NCBI GenBank assembly: GCA_051888775.1
Contig: JBJFCE010000104.1
Span: 1-26,722, forward strand
Direction: 5' to 3'
Origin: JBJFCE01 sp051888775
GTDB taxonomy: Bacteria > Bacillota > Clostridia > Lachnospirales > Lachnospiraceae
DNA: 26,722 bases
In this document: positions 15,391 through 21,659 of the stretch, piece after piece
Position numbering within the stretch: position 1 is the first letter of the stretch
Layout of the letters: every line of letters begins with the position of its first letter
Made by a program: the position numbers and the translations under genes
The notes under the pieces: model-generated
Databases searched by the model: none
What the model was told of the DNA's origin: nothing
The model's input: the letters and a program-made list of their open reading frames with translations, nothing else

Positions 15391-16031
15391 TACAGGTCAA
15401 TGATTTATGTTTTGTTAGCCGTGAAAAAGAGATACTGAAGGGAATTACAATCACATTTGAAAAAGGAAAGATACATGGATTGATTGGTGATAACGGCTGC
15501 GGAAAAACGGTCTTTTTCAAATGTATATGCGGAATTTTGGCTGCAACTGGCGGACAAATAACGATTGACGGTAAAAGAATAGGGAAGGATATGGAGTTTT
15601 ATAACGGACTCAGCTATCTGATTGATGGTCCTGGTTATATTCCTTATTATAGCGGTTACAAAAATTTATGTTTGCTGGCGGCAATTAAAAATAAAATAGG
15701 AAAAGAGGACGTAAAGAAAGCGATTTCAGCAGTAGGATTAAATCCTGACGATAGGAGGCCTGTTAGGAAATATTCGTTAGGAATGAAGCAGCGATTGGGA
15801 TTGGCGCAGGCATTTATGGAAAATCCGCCGTTGATTGTTCTGGACGAACCGATGAATTCCTTAGATCGCAGTGGAGTACAGTTGATGAGACAGATGATTT
15901 TGGAAAAACGCAGTCAGGGGGCTACTATTTTAATTTCTTCACATAATGAAGAAGATATTCGAATATTGTGTGATTCCATATATGAAATGGAGAATGGACA
16001 GATTGTAAATCAGCGGCATGCGGAAAAGTAG
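15387..16031 (+). CDS. ABC transporter ATPase, BcrA/LanF-like
   Basis: A 214-aa single nucleotide-binding domain. Walker A is GDNGCGKT (34-41), signature YSLGMKQR (129-136), Walker B LIVLDEP (149-155), D-loop SLD (158-160) and switch His186. In the Q-loop position it reads YLIDGPGYIPYYSGYKNL (78-95). This is the local pattern of bacitracin-resistance and lantibiotic-immunity ATPases (BcrA/LanF), where Glu replaces Gln; here the residue is Asp80. It starts in a 4-base overlap with the second permease and closes the operon. No terminator is visible before the SRP RNA promoter at 16069. Export or immunity is more likely than import; the substrate is unknown. Confidence 0.9.
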   Translation: MIQVNDLCFVSREKEILKGITITFEKGKIHGLIGDNGCGKTVFFKCICGILAATGGQITIDGKRIGKDMEFYNGLSYLIDGPGYIPYYSGYKNLCLLAAIKNKIGKEDVKKAISAVGLNPDDRRPVRKYSLGMKQRLGLAQAFMENPPLIVLDEPMNSLDRSGVQLMRQMILEKRSQGATILISSHNEEDIRILCDSIYEMENGQIVNQRHAEK

Positions 16032-16068
16032 ATGGAACAGACGGCGGTCAGAAGACGCAGACGAATCA

Positions 16069-16097
16069 TTGACAAATACGCTGAAAACCGCTATACT
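16069..16097 (+). promoter_or_regulatory. Promoter of the SRP RNA gene
   Basis: TTGACA (16069-16074) and TATACT (16092-16097) with 17-base spacing place the start near 16104, at the base of the terminal helix of the RNA. Confidence 0.88.
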
Positions 16098-16103
16098 TTC
16101 AAA

Positions 16104-16300
16104 TACAGTGCTTCTGATGAAGCCTGCATAGCTGCCCTTTATAAGTGGTATTGACGTCTGGGTCCTGCGCAATGGGAACTGCGAATCGTGTCAGGTTGGG
16201 AACAAAGCAGCACTAAGCAGAATCTCCTATGTGCCGCAGGGGCGCCTGGGCCGAGCTAACTGTAGAGGTAACGTATGCAGGTTTCATCAGGAGCATTTTT
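16104..16300 (+). ncRNA. ffs: Signal recognition particle RNA
   Basis: The SRP RNA scaffolds Ffh for co-translational membrane targeting. Recognised blocks are ATTGACGTCTGGGTCCTGCG (16150-16169), the domain IV hairpin GTGTCAGG...AGCAGCAC (16188-16213), GTGCCGCAGGGGCGCCTGGG (16231-16250) and CCGAGCTAAC (16251-16260), all close to Bacillus scRNA. The apical loop is GGAA closed by TTG/CAA (16196-16205), a compensated replacement of the usual UCC/GGA. The 5' strand 16109-16130 pairs with 16274-16295 for 22 bp with two G-U pairs, so the ends close directly. I see no 5' Alu-type domain like that of Bacillus. The 3' end with T5 (16296-16300) is approximate because near-copies of it follow. Confidence 0.93.
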
Positions 16301-16351
16301 GTGTGGGTTTCATCAGGAGCATTTTTGCCGGTTGACAGAGGAGCATTTTTT
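16281..16351 (+). repeat. Three tandem copies of the SRP RNA 3' end
   Basis: GTTTCATCAGGAGCATTTTT occurs exactly at 16281-16300 and 16307-16326. A third copy at 16331-16350 keeps GTT and the last 12 bases (AGGAGCATTTTT) but differs in the middle five, where it contributes TTGACA. The periods are 26 and 24 bases. The first copy is the return strand of the terminal SRP helix plus T-tract. Confidence 0.9.
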
Positions 16352-16361
16352 GTGATATAGA
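16332..16361 (+). promoter_or_regulatory. Candidate promoter of the Mn riboswitch/exchanger transcript
   Basis: TTGACA (16332-16337), lying in the third tandem repeat, and TATAGA (16356-16361) have 18-base spacing. A TATAAT at 16363-16368 gives 25-base spacing and is less likely. The start would fall just before the aptamer. Confidence 0.5.
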
Positions 16362-16373
16362 TTATAATAATAT

Positions 16374-16454
16374 CAGGGAGTAGTTAGCGCCTTTATTTGC
16401 AGGCGTGATACTGTTCGTCATCACGTCAGGCTATCTGACCGGGCAGTATCCTTG
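16374..16454 (+). promoter_or_regulatory. yybP-ykoY (Mn2+) riboswitch aptamer
   Basis: The sequence follows the yybP-ykoY plan. P1 CAGGG (16374-16378) pairs with CCTTG (16450-16454). The conserved GGGAGTAG (16376-16383) follows, then a small hairpin CGCCT/AGGCG. A further stem GATACTG pairs with CAGTATC (16444-16450, sharing one base with P1) and encloses TCGTCA and a TCAG/CTGA hairpin ending in ACCGG. The pairs GTCGTCA and ACCGG are the two loops that meet to bind Mn2+ in this class. It precedes a cation exchanger gene, as expected for a metal-export switch. Confidence 0.85.
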
Positions 16455-16473
16455 CAGATTTTTTGTATGTAAC

Positions 16474-16517
16474 GAGACTTTTATTGCATTATTTTTGTGC
16501 AGTAAGAGTCTCTTTTT
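16474..16517 (+). terminator. Riboswitch expression-platform terminator with competing hairpin
   Basis: GAGACTTTTATTGCA (16474-16488) pairs with TGCAGTAAGAGTCTC (16498-16512) with two G-U pairs, followed by T5 (16513-16517). The right strand can alternatively pair downstream: 16497-16508 with CTCTTATTGCAC (16519-16530), 12 bp. The two hairpins are mutually exclusive, so this can switch. Confidence 0.85.
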
Positions 16518-16580
16518 GCTCTTATTGCACAAACAAACACAATTTATGTAGTGCGCGTTGCGCGGATAGGAGGCTTATTT

Positions 16581-17498
16581 ATGATGTATCTGTTACTACT
16601 CGTGGGATTCGTCCTGCTCATCAAAGGGGCGGATTTTTTCGTGGACGGTTCGTCGTCCATTGCCCGTATTCTGAAGGTTCCGTCGGTTGTGATCGGATTG
16701 ACAATCGTCGCTATGGGTACGAGTGCACCGGAGACGGCAGTCAGTATTAACGCCGGACTGGCAGGGAACAGCGATATTTCGCTCGGAAACATCGTCGGTT
16801 CCAATATTTTTAATCTTCTGATGGTAATTGGCGTCAGTGCGATTCTGTGTCCGATCGTATCGCAGAAGGAGATTATCAAGCGCGATATGTGGTGGAATAT
16901 TGCAGTATCCGCAGCACTGTTTGTGCTGATTCTGGATCATGGCATCAGTCGTGTGGAAGGCATATTGCTATTGCTTGGCATGGCGGCGTATCTGACAGTT
17001 GTGATCCGCAGTGCGTTAAAGAACCGTACGGAAGGAGAAGACGTCAAGACAATGTCGGTGTCAAAAAGTATACTGGCAATGGTCTTGGGACTGGTAGCAA
17101 TTGTCTTTGGCGGAGATCTGGTGGTAGACAATGCGAGTCTGATCGCAAAAGCGTGGGGCATGAGTGACACGCTTGTCGGTTTAACGATTGTGGCAATCGG
17201 AACCTCTCTGCCGGAACTGGTAACCTCCATTGTTGCAGCCAGAAAAGGAGACTCAGGCATTGCACTTGGAAATGCAGTGGGTTCCTGCTTGTTCAACATC
17301 ATGTTCATTCTCGGCATGGCATCGCTTTTAACACCGATCCATGCGGCAACGGAGCTGATCATTGATACCGGGATATTGATCGCAGTCAGTGTGCTGATGC
17401 TGATCCTGGCGTTGACAAAGGAGAAAACGAGCAGACTCGAAGGCGTGATCTGTGTTCTGTGCTATGTTGCATACAGCGCGTATATTATAATACGGTAA
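16581..17498 (+). CDS. Cation/Ca2+ exchanger superfamily (CaCA, YrbG-like) antiporter
   Basis: A 305-aa inner-membrane antiporter with about ten spans. The two inverted alpha-repeats are clear: MGTSAPE (45-51) to LGNIVGSNIFN (68-78), and IGTSLPE (206-212) to LGNAVGSCLFN (229-239). The paired acidic residues Glu51 and Glu212 of the ion site are present. Family members exchange Na+ (or H+) for Ca2+. Because a Mn2+ riboswitch controls this gene, Mn2+ efflux is a reasonable inference. ATG 16581 is chosen over the GTG at 16551 because ATAGGAGG (16567-16574) precedes it; ATG 16584 is equally possible. Confidence 0.93.
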   Translation: MMYLLLLVGFVLLIKGADFFVDGSSSIARILKVPSVVIGLTIVAMGTSAPETAVSINAGLAGNSDISLGNIVGSNIFNLLMVIGVSAILCPIVSQKEIIKRDMWWNIAVSAALFVLILDHGISRVEGILLLLGMAAYLTVVIRSALKNRTEGEDVKTMSVSKSILAMVLGLVAIVFGGDLVVDNASLIAKAWGMSDTLVGLTIVAIGTSLPELVTSIVAARKGDSGIALGNAVGSCLFNIMFILGMASLLTPIHAATELIIDTGILIAVSVLMLILALTKEKTSRLEGVICVLCYVAYSAYIIIR

Positions 17499-17553
17499 TA
17501 TGCCAAATAGGTATTAGATATGAAGTAACTTTCGATTTGTTGAGGCAGTGATT

Positions 17554-17955
17554 ATGAGAATGGAAAAGAAAAGATGGATGAACTTCATATTGATTCTTTG
17601 TATTCTCTTTTTGGGAATCGGCTTTGAGGCAGACAGAGCAGATACCTCTGTTTTGTGTGCGGTCAAAGAGGAAGCCCATGTATTTGACTCGGTAGAAGTA
17701 TTGTCTGCAAATCGGGATGTCTGCACCAATGAGCTGATCGGAGTGCGTACCTGTAACACGGCTTCTGTGCAGGAGACGTGTGCCAATACCAAGGAAAACG
17801 GCAGAACAGCCATTACTCAGATGGTGCAAATGCCGCTTACGAAGCTTTCTGTATTCATGTCTGAAATGCTGTCTGCGCAGGTAAGGGTAGAGAATGCCTG
17901 CAATGCGACAGTCATTGTCGGTTATATTCATCAAAAGGACGGAAAAAAATCATAA
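17554..17955 (+). CDS. Small secreted or anchored protein with five extracellular Cys
   Basis: A 133-aa protein, unrecognised. The N-terminus is basic (MRMEKKRWMN) followed by a hydrophobic span at about 10-24, acting as signal peptide or anchor. The remainder contains Cys35, 57, 67, 76 and 116 and ends in a Lys-rich tail (HQKDGKKS). The start could also be GTG 17548, two codons earlier. It follows the exchanger by 55 bases with no terminator between them, so it may be co-transcribed. No function is proposed. Confidence 0.6.
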   Translation: MRMEKKRWMNFILILCILFLGIGFEADRADTSVLCAVKEEAHVFDSVEVLSANRDVCTNELIGVRTCNTASVQETCANTKENGRTAITQMVQMPLTKLSVFMSEMLSAQVRVENACNATVIVGYIHQKDGKKS

Positions 17956-17956
17956 G

Positions 17957-17986
17957 ACTTTTCTGAATCATAAGAGAAGTGTTTTT
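17957..17986 (+). terminator. Weak terminator candidate
   Basis: ACTTTTCT (17957-17964) pairs with AGAGAAGT (17973-17980) with one G-U pair, followed by GTTTTT. The stem is AT-rich. Confidence 0.45.
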
Positions 17987-18049
17987 GACCTGTGCAAAGT
18001 GTATGGGTTTCTTTGTGTACTATAAAAATAAATTCAGGAGTGTAAAATT

Positions 18050-18193
18050 ATGAATCCTTTGATGATGTTAGTGATTATTCTGGAGGCGATCGCCGGAATC
18101 GGTTCCTGCTTATATGTGATTGTTTCTTTGTTTGCAACACTCGGTTATAAGATTTACCGCTGTTTTAAGTATCATGCATCTTTGTATGACTGA
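18050..18193 (+). CDS. 47-aa single-span membrane peptide
   Basis: An ATG-started ORF of 47 codons with a good ribosome site (CAGGAG, 18035-18040). The product starts MNPLMMLVIILEAIAGIG, has one hydrophobic span at about 4-32, and ends in a basic and aromatic tail (YKIYRCFKYHASLYD). It is followed by a strong terminator, which supports a real transcription unit. No family is recognised. Confidence 0.6.
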   Translation: MNPLMMLVIILEAIAGIGSCLYVIVSLFATLGYKIYRCFKYHASLYD

Positions 18194-18221
18194 CAGGGGA
18201 CATTTTGAGTGACGGAATGCA

Positions 18222-18253
18222 AAAGAGCTGCCGTTTTGGCAGCTCTTTGTTTG
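18222..18253. terminator. Bidirectional intrinsic terminator
   Basis: AAAGAGCTGCC (18222-18232) pairs with GGCAGCTCTTT (18238-18248) around GTTTT. T-rich sequence follows on the + strand, and TTTT follows on the - strand because of the A4 at 18221-18224. It serves the 47-aa ORF (+) and the tRNA-Ser gene (-). Confidence 0.88.
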
Positions 18254-18267
18254 TTTCAATATAGAAG

Positions 18268-18356
18268 CGGAGAGCATGGGATTTGAACCCACGGTACCCT
18301 TTTGGGGGTACACGGCTTTTCGAGAGCCGCACCTTAAGCCACTCGGACAACTCTCC
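18268..18356 (-). tRNA. tRNA-Ser (anticodon CGA)
   Basis: On the - strand an 89-base tRNA with the long variable arm of class II tRNAs. The acceptor stem GGAGAGT pairs with GCTCTCC (one G-U), the discriminator is G, and the T-arm reads GTGGGTTCAAATCCCAT. The anticodon stem CGGCT/AGCCG encloses loop CTCGAAA, giving anticodon CGA at 18320-18322 (codon UCG). CCA is not encoded. It is the only gene on the - strand here. Confidence 0.97.
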
Positions 18357-18389
18357 GTGTCTGCACGGTTGGCGATGCCGTGCAGTAGT

Positions 18390-18418
18390 ATTATACCGTT
18401 GATAAAAAATAACGTCAA
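18390..18418 (-). promoter_or_regulatory. Promoter of tRNA-Ser
   Basis: On the - strand TTGACG (18413-18418) and TATAAT (18390-18395) are separated by 17 bases. An 8-bp hairpin (18361-18385) lies in the 5' leader between promoter and tRNA. Confidence 0.85.
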
Positions 18419-18447
18419 CAAATTGTTTCGTTCCCTTAGAAAAAAGA

Positions 18448-18476
18448 TTGAGATACCTTCTAAAATGGGGTATACT
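18448..18476 (+). promoter_or_regulatory. Promoter of pfkA
   Basis: TTGAGA (18448-18453) and TATACT (18471-18476) with 17-base spacing give a leader of about 58 bases to ATG 18541. Confidence 0.75.
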
Positions 18477-18540
18477 GGTAGCAGTATGAGGGAAATTCCC
18501 GGATATGACATATGGAAAAAACATAAATGGAGGAAACGCA

Positions 18541-19614
18541 ATGAAGAGAATCGGTATGTTGACAAGCGGTGGTGACTGTCAGGCTTTGAATGCGGCAATG
18601 AGAGGCGTGGTAAAGACACTTTCCTATTCTTCTGAGGAAGTGGAGATTTACGGATTTCTGGAAGGCTATAAGGGATTGATCTACGGAAATTACAGAATGC
18701 TGGAAGGCTCTGATTTTTCAGGCATCCTGACAAAGGGCGGAACGATTCTCGGCAGCAGCCGTGTTCCTTTTAAAACAATCCGTGAGCCGGATGAAAACGG
18801 ACTGGATAAGGTAGAGGCAATGAAGCACAACTATTATAAGCTGAATCTGGACTGCCTCGTAATTCTGGGTGGAAACGGAACACATAAGACGGCAAATCTT
18901 CTGCGTGAAGAGGGGCTGAATATCGTTACATTACCGAAGACGATTGACAATGATCTGTGGGGAACGGATATGACTTTCGGCTTCCAGAGCGCAGTGAATA
19001 TTGCAACAAACGCGATTGACTGTATCCATACAACGGCATCTTCTCACGGAAGGGTTTTTATCGTAGAGGTTATGGGACATAAGGTAGGCTGGCTGACACT
19101 GAATGCCGGAATGGCAGGCGGTGCGGATATCATCCTGATTCCTGAGATTCCGTATGATATTGATAAAGTAGTGGAAGCGATCAACAAGAGAACCGAGCGC
19201 GGCAGCAAGTTTACGATTCTTGCCGTTGCTGAGGGTGCGATCTCCAAGGAAGATGCAAAGCTTTCCAAAAAAGAATATAAGGAAAAAATGAAAAACTATA
19301 AATATCCGAGTGTTTCCTATGAGCTGGCACAGCAGATTCAGGAAAAGACCGGACAGGAGGTGCGTGTGACCGTTCCCGGACATACGCAGCGAGGCGGAAG
19401 TCCCTGCCCTTATGACCGAGTGTTTGCATCCAGACTTGGTTCCGAGGCGGGCAATCTGATCTTAAAGGGCGAGTACGGATTCATGGTCGGAATCAAGAAC
19501 CGTGAGATCATCAAAGTGCCGTTAGAAGAAGTTGCGGGCAAGCTGAAAATGGTTGCACCGGATGCATCAATCGTAAAAGAGGCGAAGCTGTTGGGAATCA
19601 GCTTCGGTGATTAA
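18541..19614 (+). CDS. pfkA: 6-phosphofructokinase (group III type)
   Basis: A 357-aa glycolytic enzyme that phosphorylates fructose 6-phosphate to the 1,6-bisphosphate. Landmarks are LTSGGDCQALNAAMRG (7-22), LGGNGTHKTANLL (109-121), the catalytic PKTIDND (132-138), VEVMGHKVGWL and the sugar-phosphate motif PGHTQRGGSP. Gly113 (E. coli Gly104) favours ATP. Lys133 in PKTIDND is typical of PPi-type and group III enzymes. The Asp that normally precedes Gly113 and helps bind Mg-ATP is Asn112 here. ATP use is likely but not certain. The ribosome site GGAGG (18529-18533) sets the start. dnaX follows after two bases. Confidence 0.93.
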   Translation: MKRIGMLTSGGDCQALNAAMRGVVKTLSYSSEEVEIYGFLEGYKGLIYGNYRMLEGSDFSGILTKGGTILGSSRVPFKTIREPDENGLDKVEAMKHNYYKLNLDCLVILGGNGTHKTANLLREEGLNIVTLPKTIDNDLWGTDMTFGFQSAVNIATNAIDCIHTTASSHGRVFIVEVMGHKVGWLTLNAGMAGGADIILIPEIPYDIDKVVEAINKRTERGSKFTILAVAEGAISKEDAKLSKKEYKEKMKNYKYPSVSYELAQQIQEKTGQEVRVTVPGHTQRGGSPCPYDRVFASRLGSEAGNLILKGEYGFMVGIKNREIIKVPLEEVAGKLKMVAPDASIVKEAKLLGISFGD

Positions 19615-19616
19615 TT

Positions 19617-21215
19617 ATGTCATATGTAGCATTATACAGAAAATTTCGCCCGGATCATTTTGAAGATGTGAAGGGACAGGAGCATATCGTTACGACACTG
19701 AAAAATCAGATCCAGTCGGACCGGATCGGTCATGCGTATCTGTTTTGCGGAACACGCGGAACGGGTAAGACGACGGTGGCGAAGATCTTTGCCAAAGCGG
19801 TGAATTGTGAACATCCCGTGGACGGAAGTCCGTGCGGAGAGTGTCCGACCTGCAAGGCGATCGCAGCCGGAGTCAGCATGAATGTCATTGAGATTGATGC
19901 GGCGTCCAACAACGGTGTTGATAATATCAGGGAAATCGTAGACGAAGTATCCTATTCTCCGGCGGAAGGAAAATACAAGGTTTATATTATCGATGAGGTT
20001 CATATGCTCTCGATTGGTGCGTTCAATGCACTGCTCAAGACACTTGAGGAGCCGCCTTCGTATGTCATTTTTATTCTGGCGACAACGGAGGTGCATAAGA
20101 TACCGATCACGATTCTGTCCAGATGCCAGCGATATGATTTTAAACGAATCAGTATTGATACGATCGCAGGGCGTTTAAGGGAACTGGTGGACAAAGAGCA
20201 GGTACAGGCAGAAGAAAAAGCACTGCGTTATATTGCAAAAGCAGCGGACGGCTCCATGCGTGATGCGCTCAGCCTTTTGGATCAGTGCATTGCTTTTCAT
20301 TTTGGCGACGAGCTGACCTATGATAAGGTGTTGGATGTACTCGGGGCAGTGGATACAGGTGTTTTTTCGACACTGCTTCGTCATATTCTGGACCGGAACG
20401 TGCTGGGCTGTATCGAGCTTTTTGATACAATTATCGTGCAGGGTCGCGAGATTACCCAGTTTATTACCGATTTTACATGGTATCTTCGAAATCTTTTATT
20501 GGTCAAGACTTCCGAGGATGCATCCGAGGTAATAGATGTGTCTTCCGAAAATATGAAGCTTTTGCAGGAAGAAGCGGAAATGATAGAAACGGATGCGATC
20601 ATTCGGGACATCCGGATCTTTTCGGAGCTTTCGGGACAGATCAAATATGCCGCACAAAAGCGTGTATTGACAGAAATCACCTTTATCAAGCTGTGCCGGC
20701 CGCAGATGGAGACGAAAAAGGATAGCTTGTTGGAACGGATCCGGGCAGTAGAGGAAAAGGTAGAAAAGGGAGTTGTCGTCACTGCGATGAATCAGGGACA
20801 GAGTATGCCGGTTCAAAGTGCAGGACAGACGGCTGCTCCTGTTGTAAAAAAGGAACTGCCGAAGGCGATTCCGGAAGAAGTGGAGCAGGCAGTCAGTAAT
20901 TGGCAGGCGATCGTCGGAAGGGCAGAACAGCCGATGAAGCTGTATCTGCAAAATGCCAAGTTGAGTCTTGGTGGGGATAACAGACTGATGCTTGTACTGC
21001 CGGACGGTATTATGTCCGATTATTTTACGCAGGATCAGGAGCATCGGGAGCAGCTGGAACAGTTGATTTCCGACTATATCGGCAAAAAGGTGGAAACAGA
21101 AGTGCAGGCACTTCGTGATGATATGCGGTTTGAAGAAAATTATGTCGATCTTTCTTCTCTGATCAATATGGAGATCGAGGAGGAAGAGGACGAAGAAGAA
21201 CCGGAAGAGTTTTGA
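19617..21215 (+). CDS. dnaX: DNA polymerase III clamp-loader subunit gamma/tau
   Basis: A 532-aa AAA+ ATPase of the clamp loader, which links and loads the beta clamp at replication forks. Walker A is GTRGTGKT (45-52), the zinc Cys are C64, C73, C76 and C79, Walker B is DEVH (126-129), and the arginine-finger motif SRC is at 168-170. Domain III ends near 370 and is followed by a linker and a C-terminal tau-type region with an acidic tail (EEEEDEEEPEEF). The gene starts two bases after pfkA without a clear ribosome site, suggesting coupling. An A AAA AAG heptamer at 20846-20852 is in the phase used for -1 frameshifting (see finding). Confidence 0.96.
   Translation: MSYVALYRKFRPDHFEDVKGQEHIVTTLKNQIQSDRIGHAYLFCGTRGTGKTTVAKIFAKAVNCEHPVDGSPCGECPTCKAIAAGVSMNVIEIDAASNNGVDNIREIVDEVSYSPAEGKYKVYIIDEVHMLSIGAFNALLKTLEEPPSYVIFILATTEVHKIPITILSRCQRYDFKRISIDTIAGRLRELVDKEQVQAEEKALRYIAKAADGSMRDALSLLDQCIAFHFGDELTYDKVLDVLGAVDTGVFSTLLRHILDRNVLGCIELFDTIIVQGREITQFITDFTWYLRNLLLVKTSEDASEVIDVSSENMKLLQEEAEMIETDAIIRDIRIFSELSGQIKYAAQKRVLTEITFIKLCRPQMETKKDSLLERIRAVEEKVEKGVVVTAMNQGQSMPVQSAGQTAAPVVKKELPKAIPEEVEQAVSNWQAIVGRAEQPMKLYLQNAKLSLGGDNRLMLVLPDGIMSDYFTQDQEHREQLEQLISDYIGKKVETEVQALRDDMRFEENYVDLSSLINMEIEEEEDEEEPEEF
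20846..20899 (+). promoter_or_regulatory. Candidate programmed -1 frameshift site in dnaX
   Basis: A AAA AAG (20846-20852) lies in the frame gtA AAA AAG. Slipping back one base after residue 412 would add about 15 residues and stop at TAA 20897-20899, giving a gamma-like product of about 427 aa. E. coli gamma is 431 aa and uses the same heptamer. Confidence 0.5.
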
Positions 21216-21320
21216 TCATGCCGGTGACAGAGCTGACAGTACCGGTTACATGAATGAAAATAAGAACGGCAGAAATCATAAAGCCGCAGAAAAGAATATA
21301 GCTTAAGGAGGAATTAAGAT

Positions 21321-21659
21321 ATGGCAAAGCGCGGAGGATTTCCCGGAGGAATGGGAATGCCCGGAAATATGAATAATCTGATGAAGCAGGCACAAAGAAT
21401 GCAGCGCCAGATGGAGGAGAGCCAGAAGGAGCTTGAGACGAAGGAATTTACAGCGGCAGCAGGCGGTGGGGCTGTAAAGGTAACAGTGACCGGCAAAAAA
21501 GAAATCGTAAAGATTGAACTGACACCTGAGGTTGTAGATCCGGAGGATATCGAGATGCTGCAGGATCTGATCGTTGCAGCGACAAATGAGGCGCTCCGTC
21601 AGGCAGAGGAGGAGAATGCTGCCATGATGAGCAAAATGACCGGAGGTCTTTCGTTCTGA
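21321..21659 (+). CDS. YbaB/EbfC family nucleoid-associated protein
   Basis: A 112-aa DNA-binding protein of the YbaB/EbfC family, which forms tweezer-like dimers on DNA. It has a Gly/Met-rich N-terminus (GGFPGGMGMPGNM), a helix with LMKQAQRMQRQMEE (20-33), the beta core GGGAVKVTVTGKKEIVKIEL (48-67) and DPEDIEMLQDLIVAATNEAL (73-92). The ribosome site AAGGAGG (21305-21311) is strong. It sits between dnaX and recR as in most Bacillota; its stop overlaps the recR start by one base. Confidence 0.95.
   Translation: MAKRGGFPGGMGMPGNMNNLMKQAQRMQRQMEESQKELETKEFTAAAGGGAVKVTVTGKKEIVKIELTPEVVDPEDIEMLQDLIVAATNEALRQAEEENAAMMSKMTGGLSF

Noticed and set aside
16363..16368. TATAAT as the -10 paired with TTGACA at 16332
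   Set aside because: The spacing would be 25 bases; TATAGA at 16356 gives 18 and is preferred.
20496..21044. A 182-aa open frame on the - strand inside dnaX
   Set aside because: Antisense shadow of dnaX with no start context or recognisable domain.
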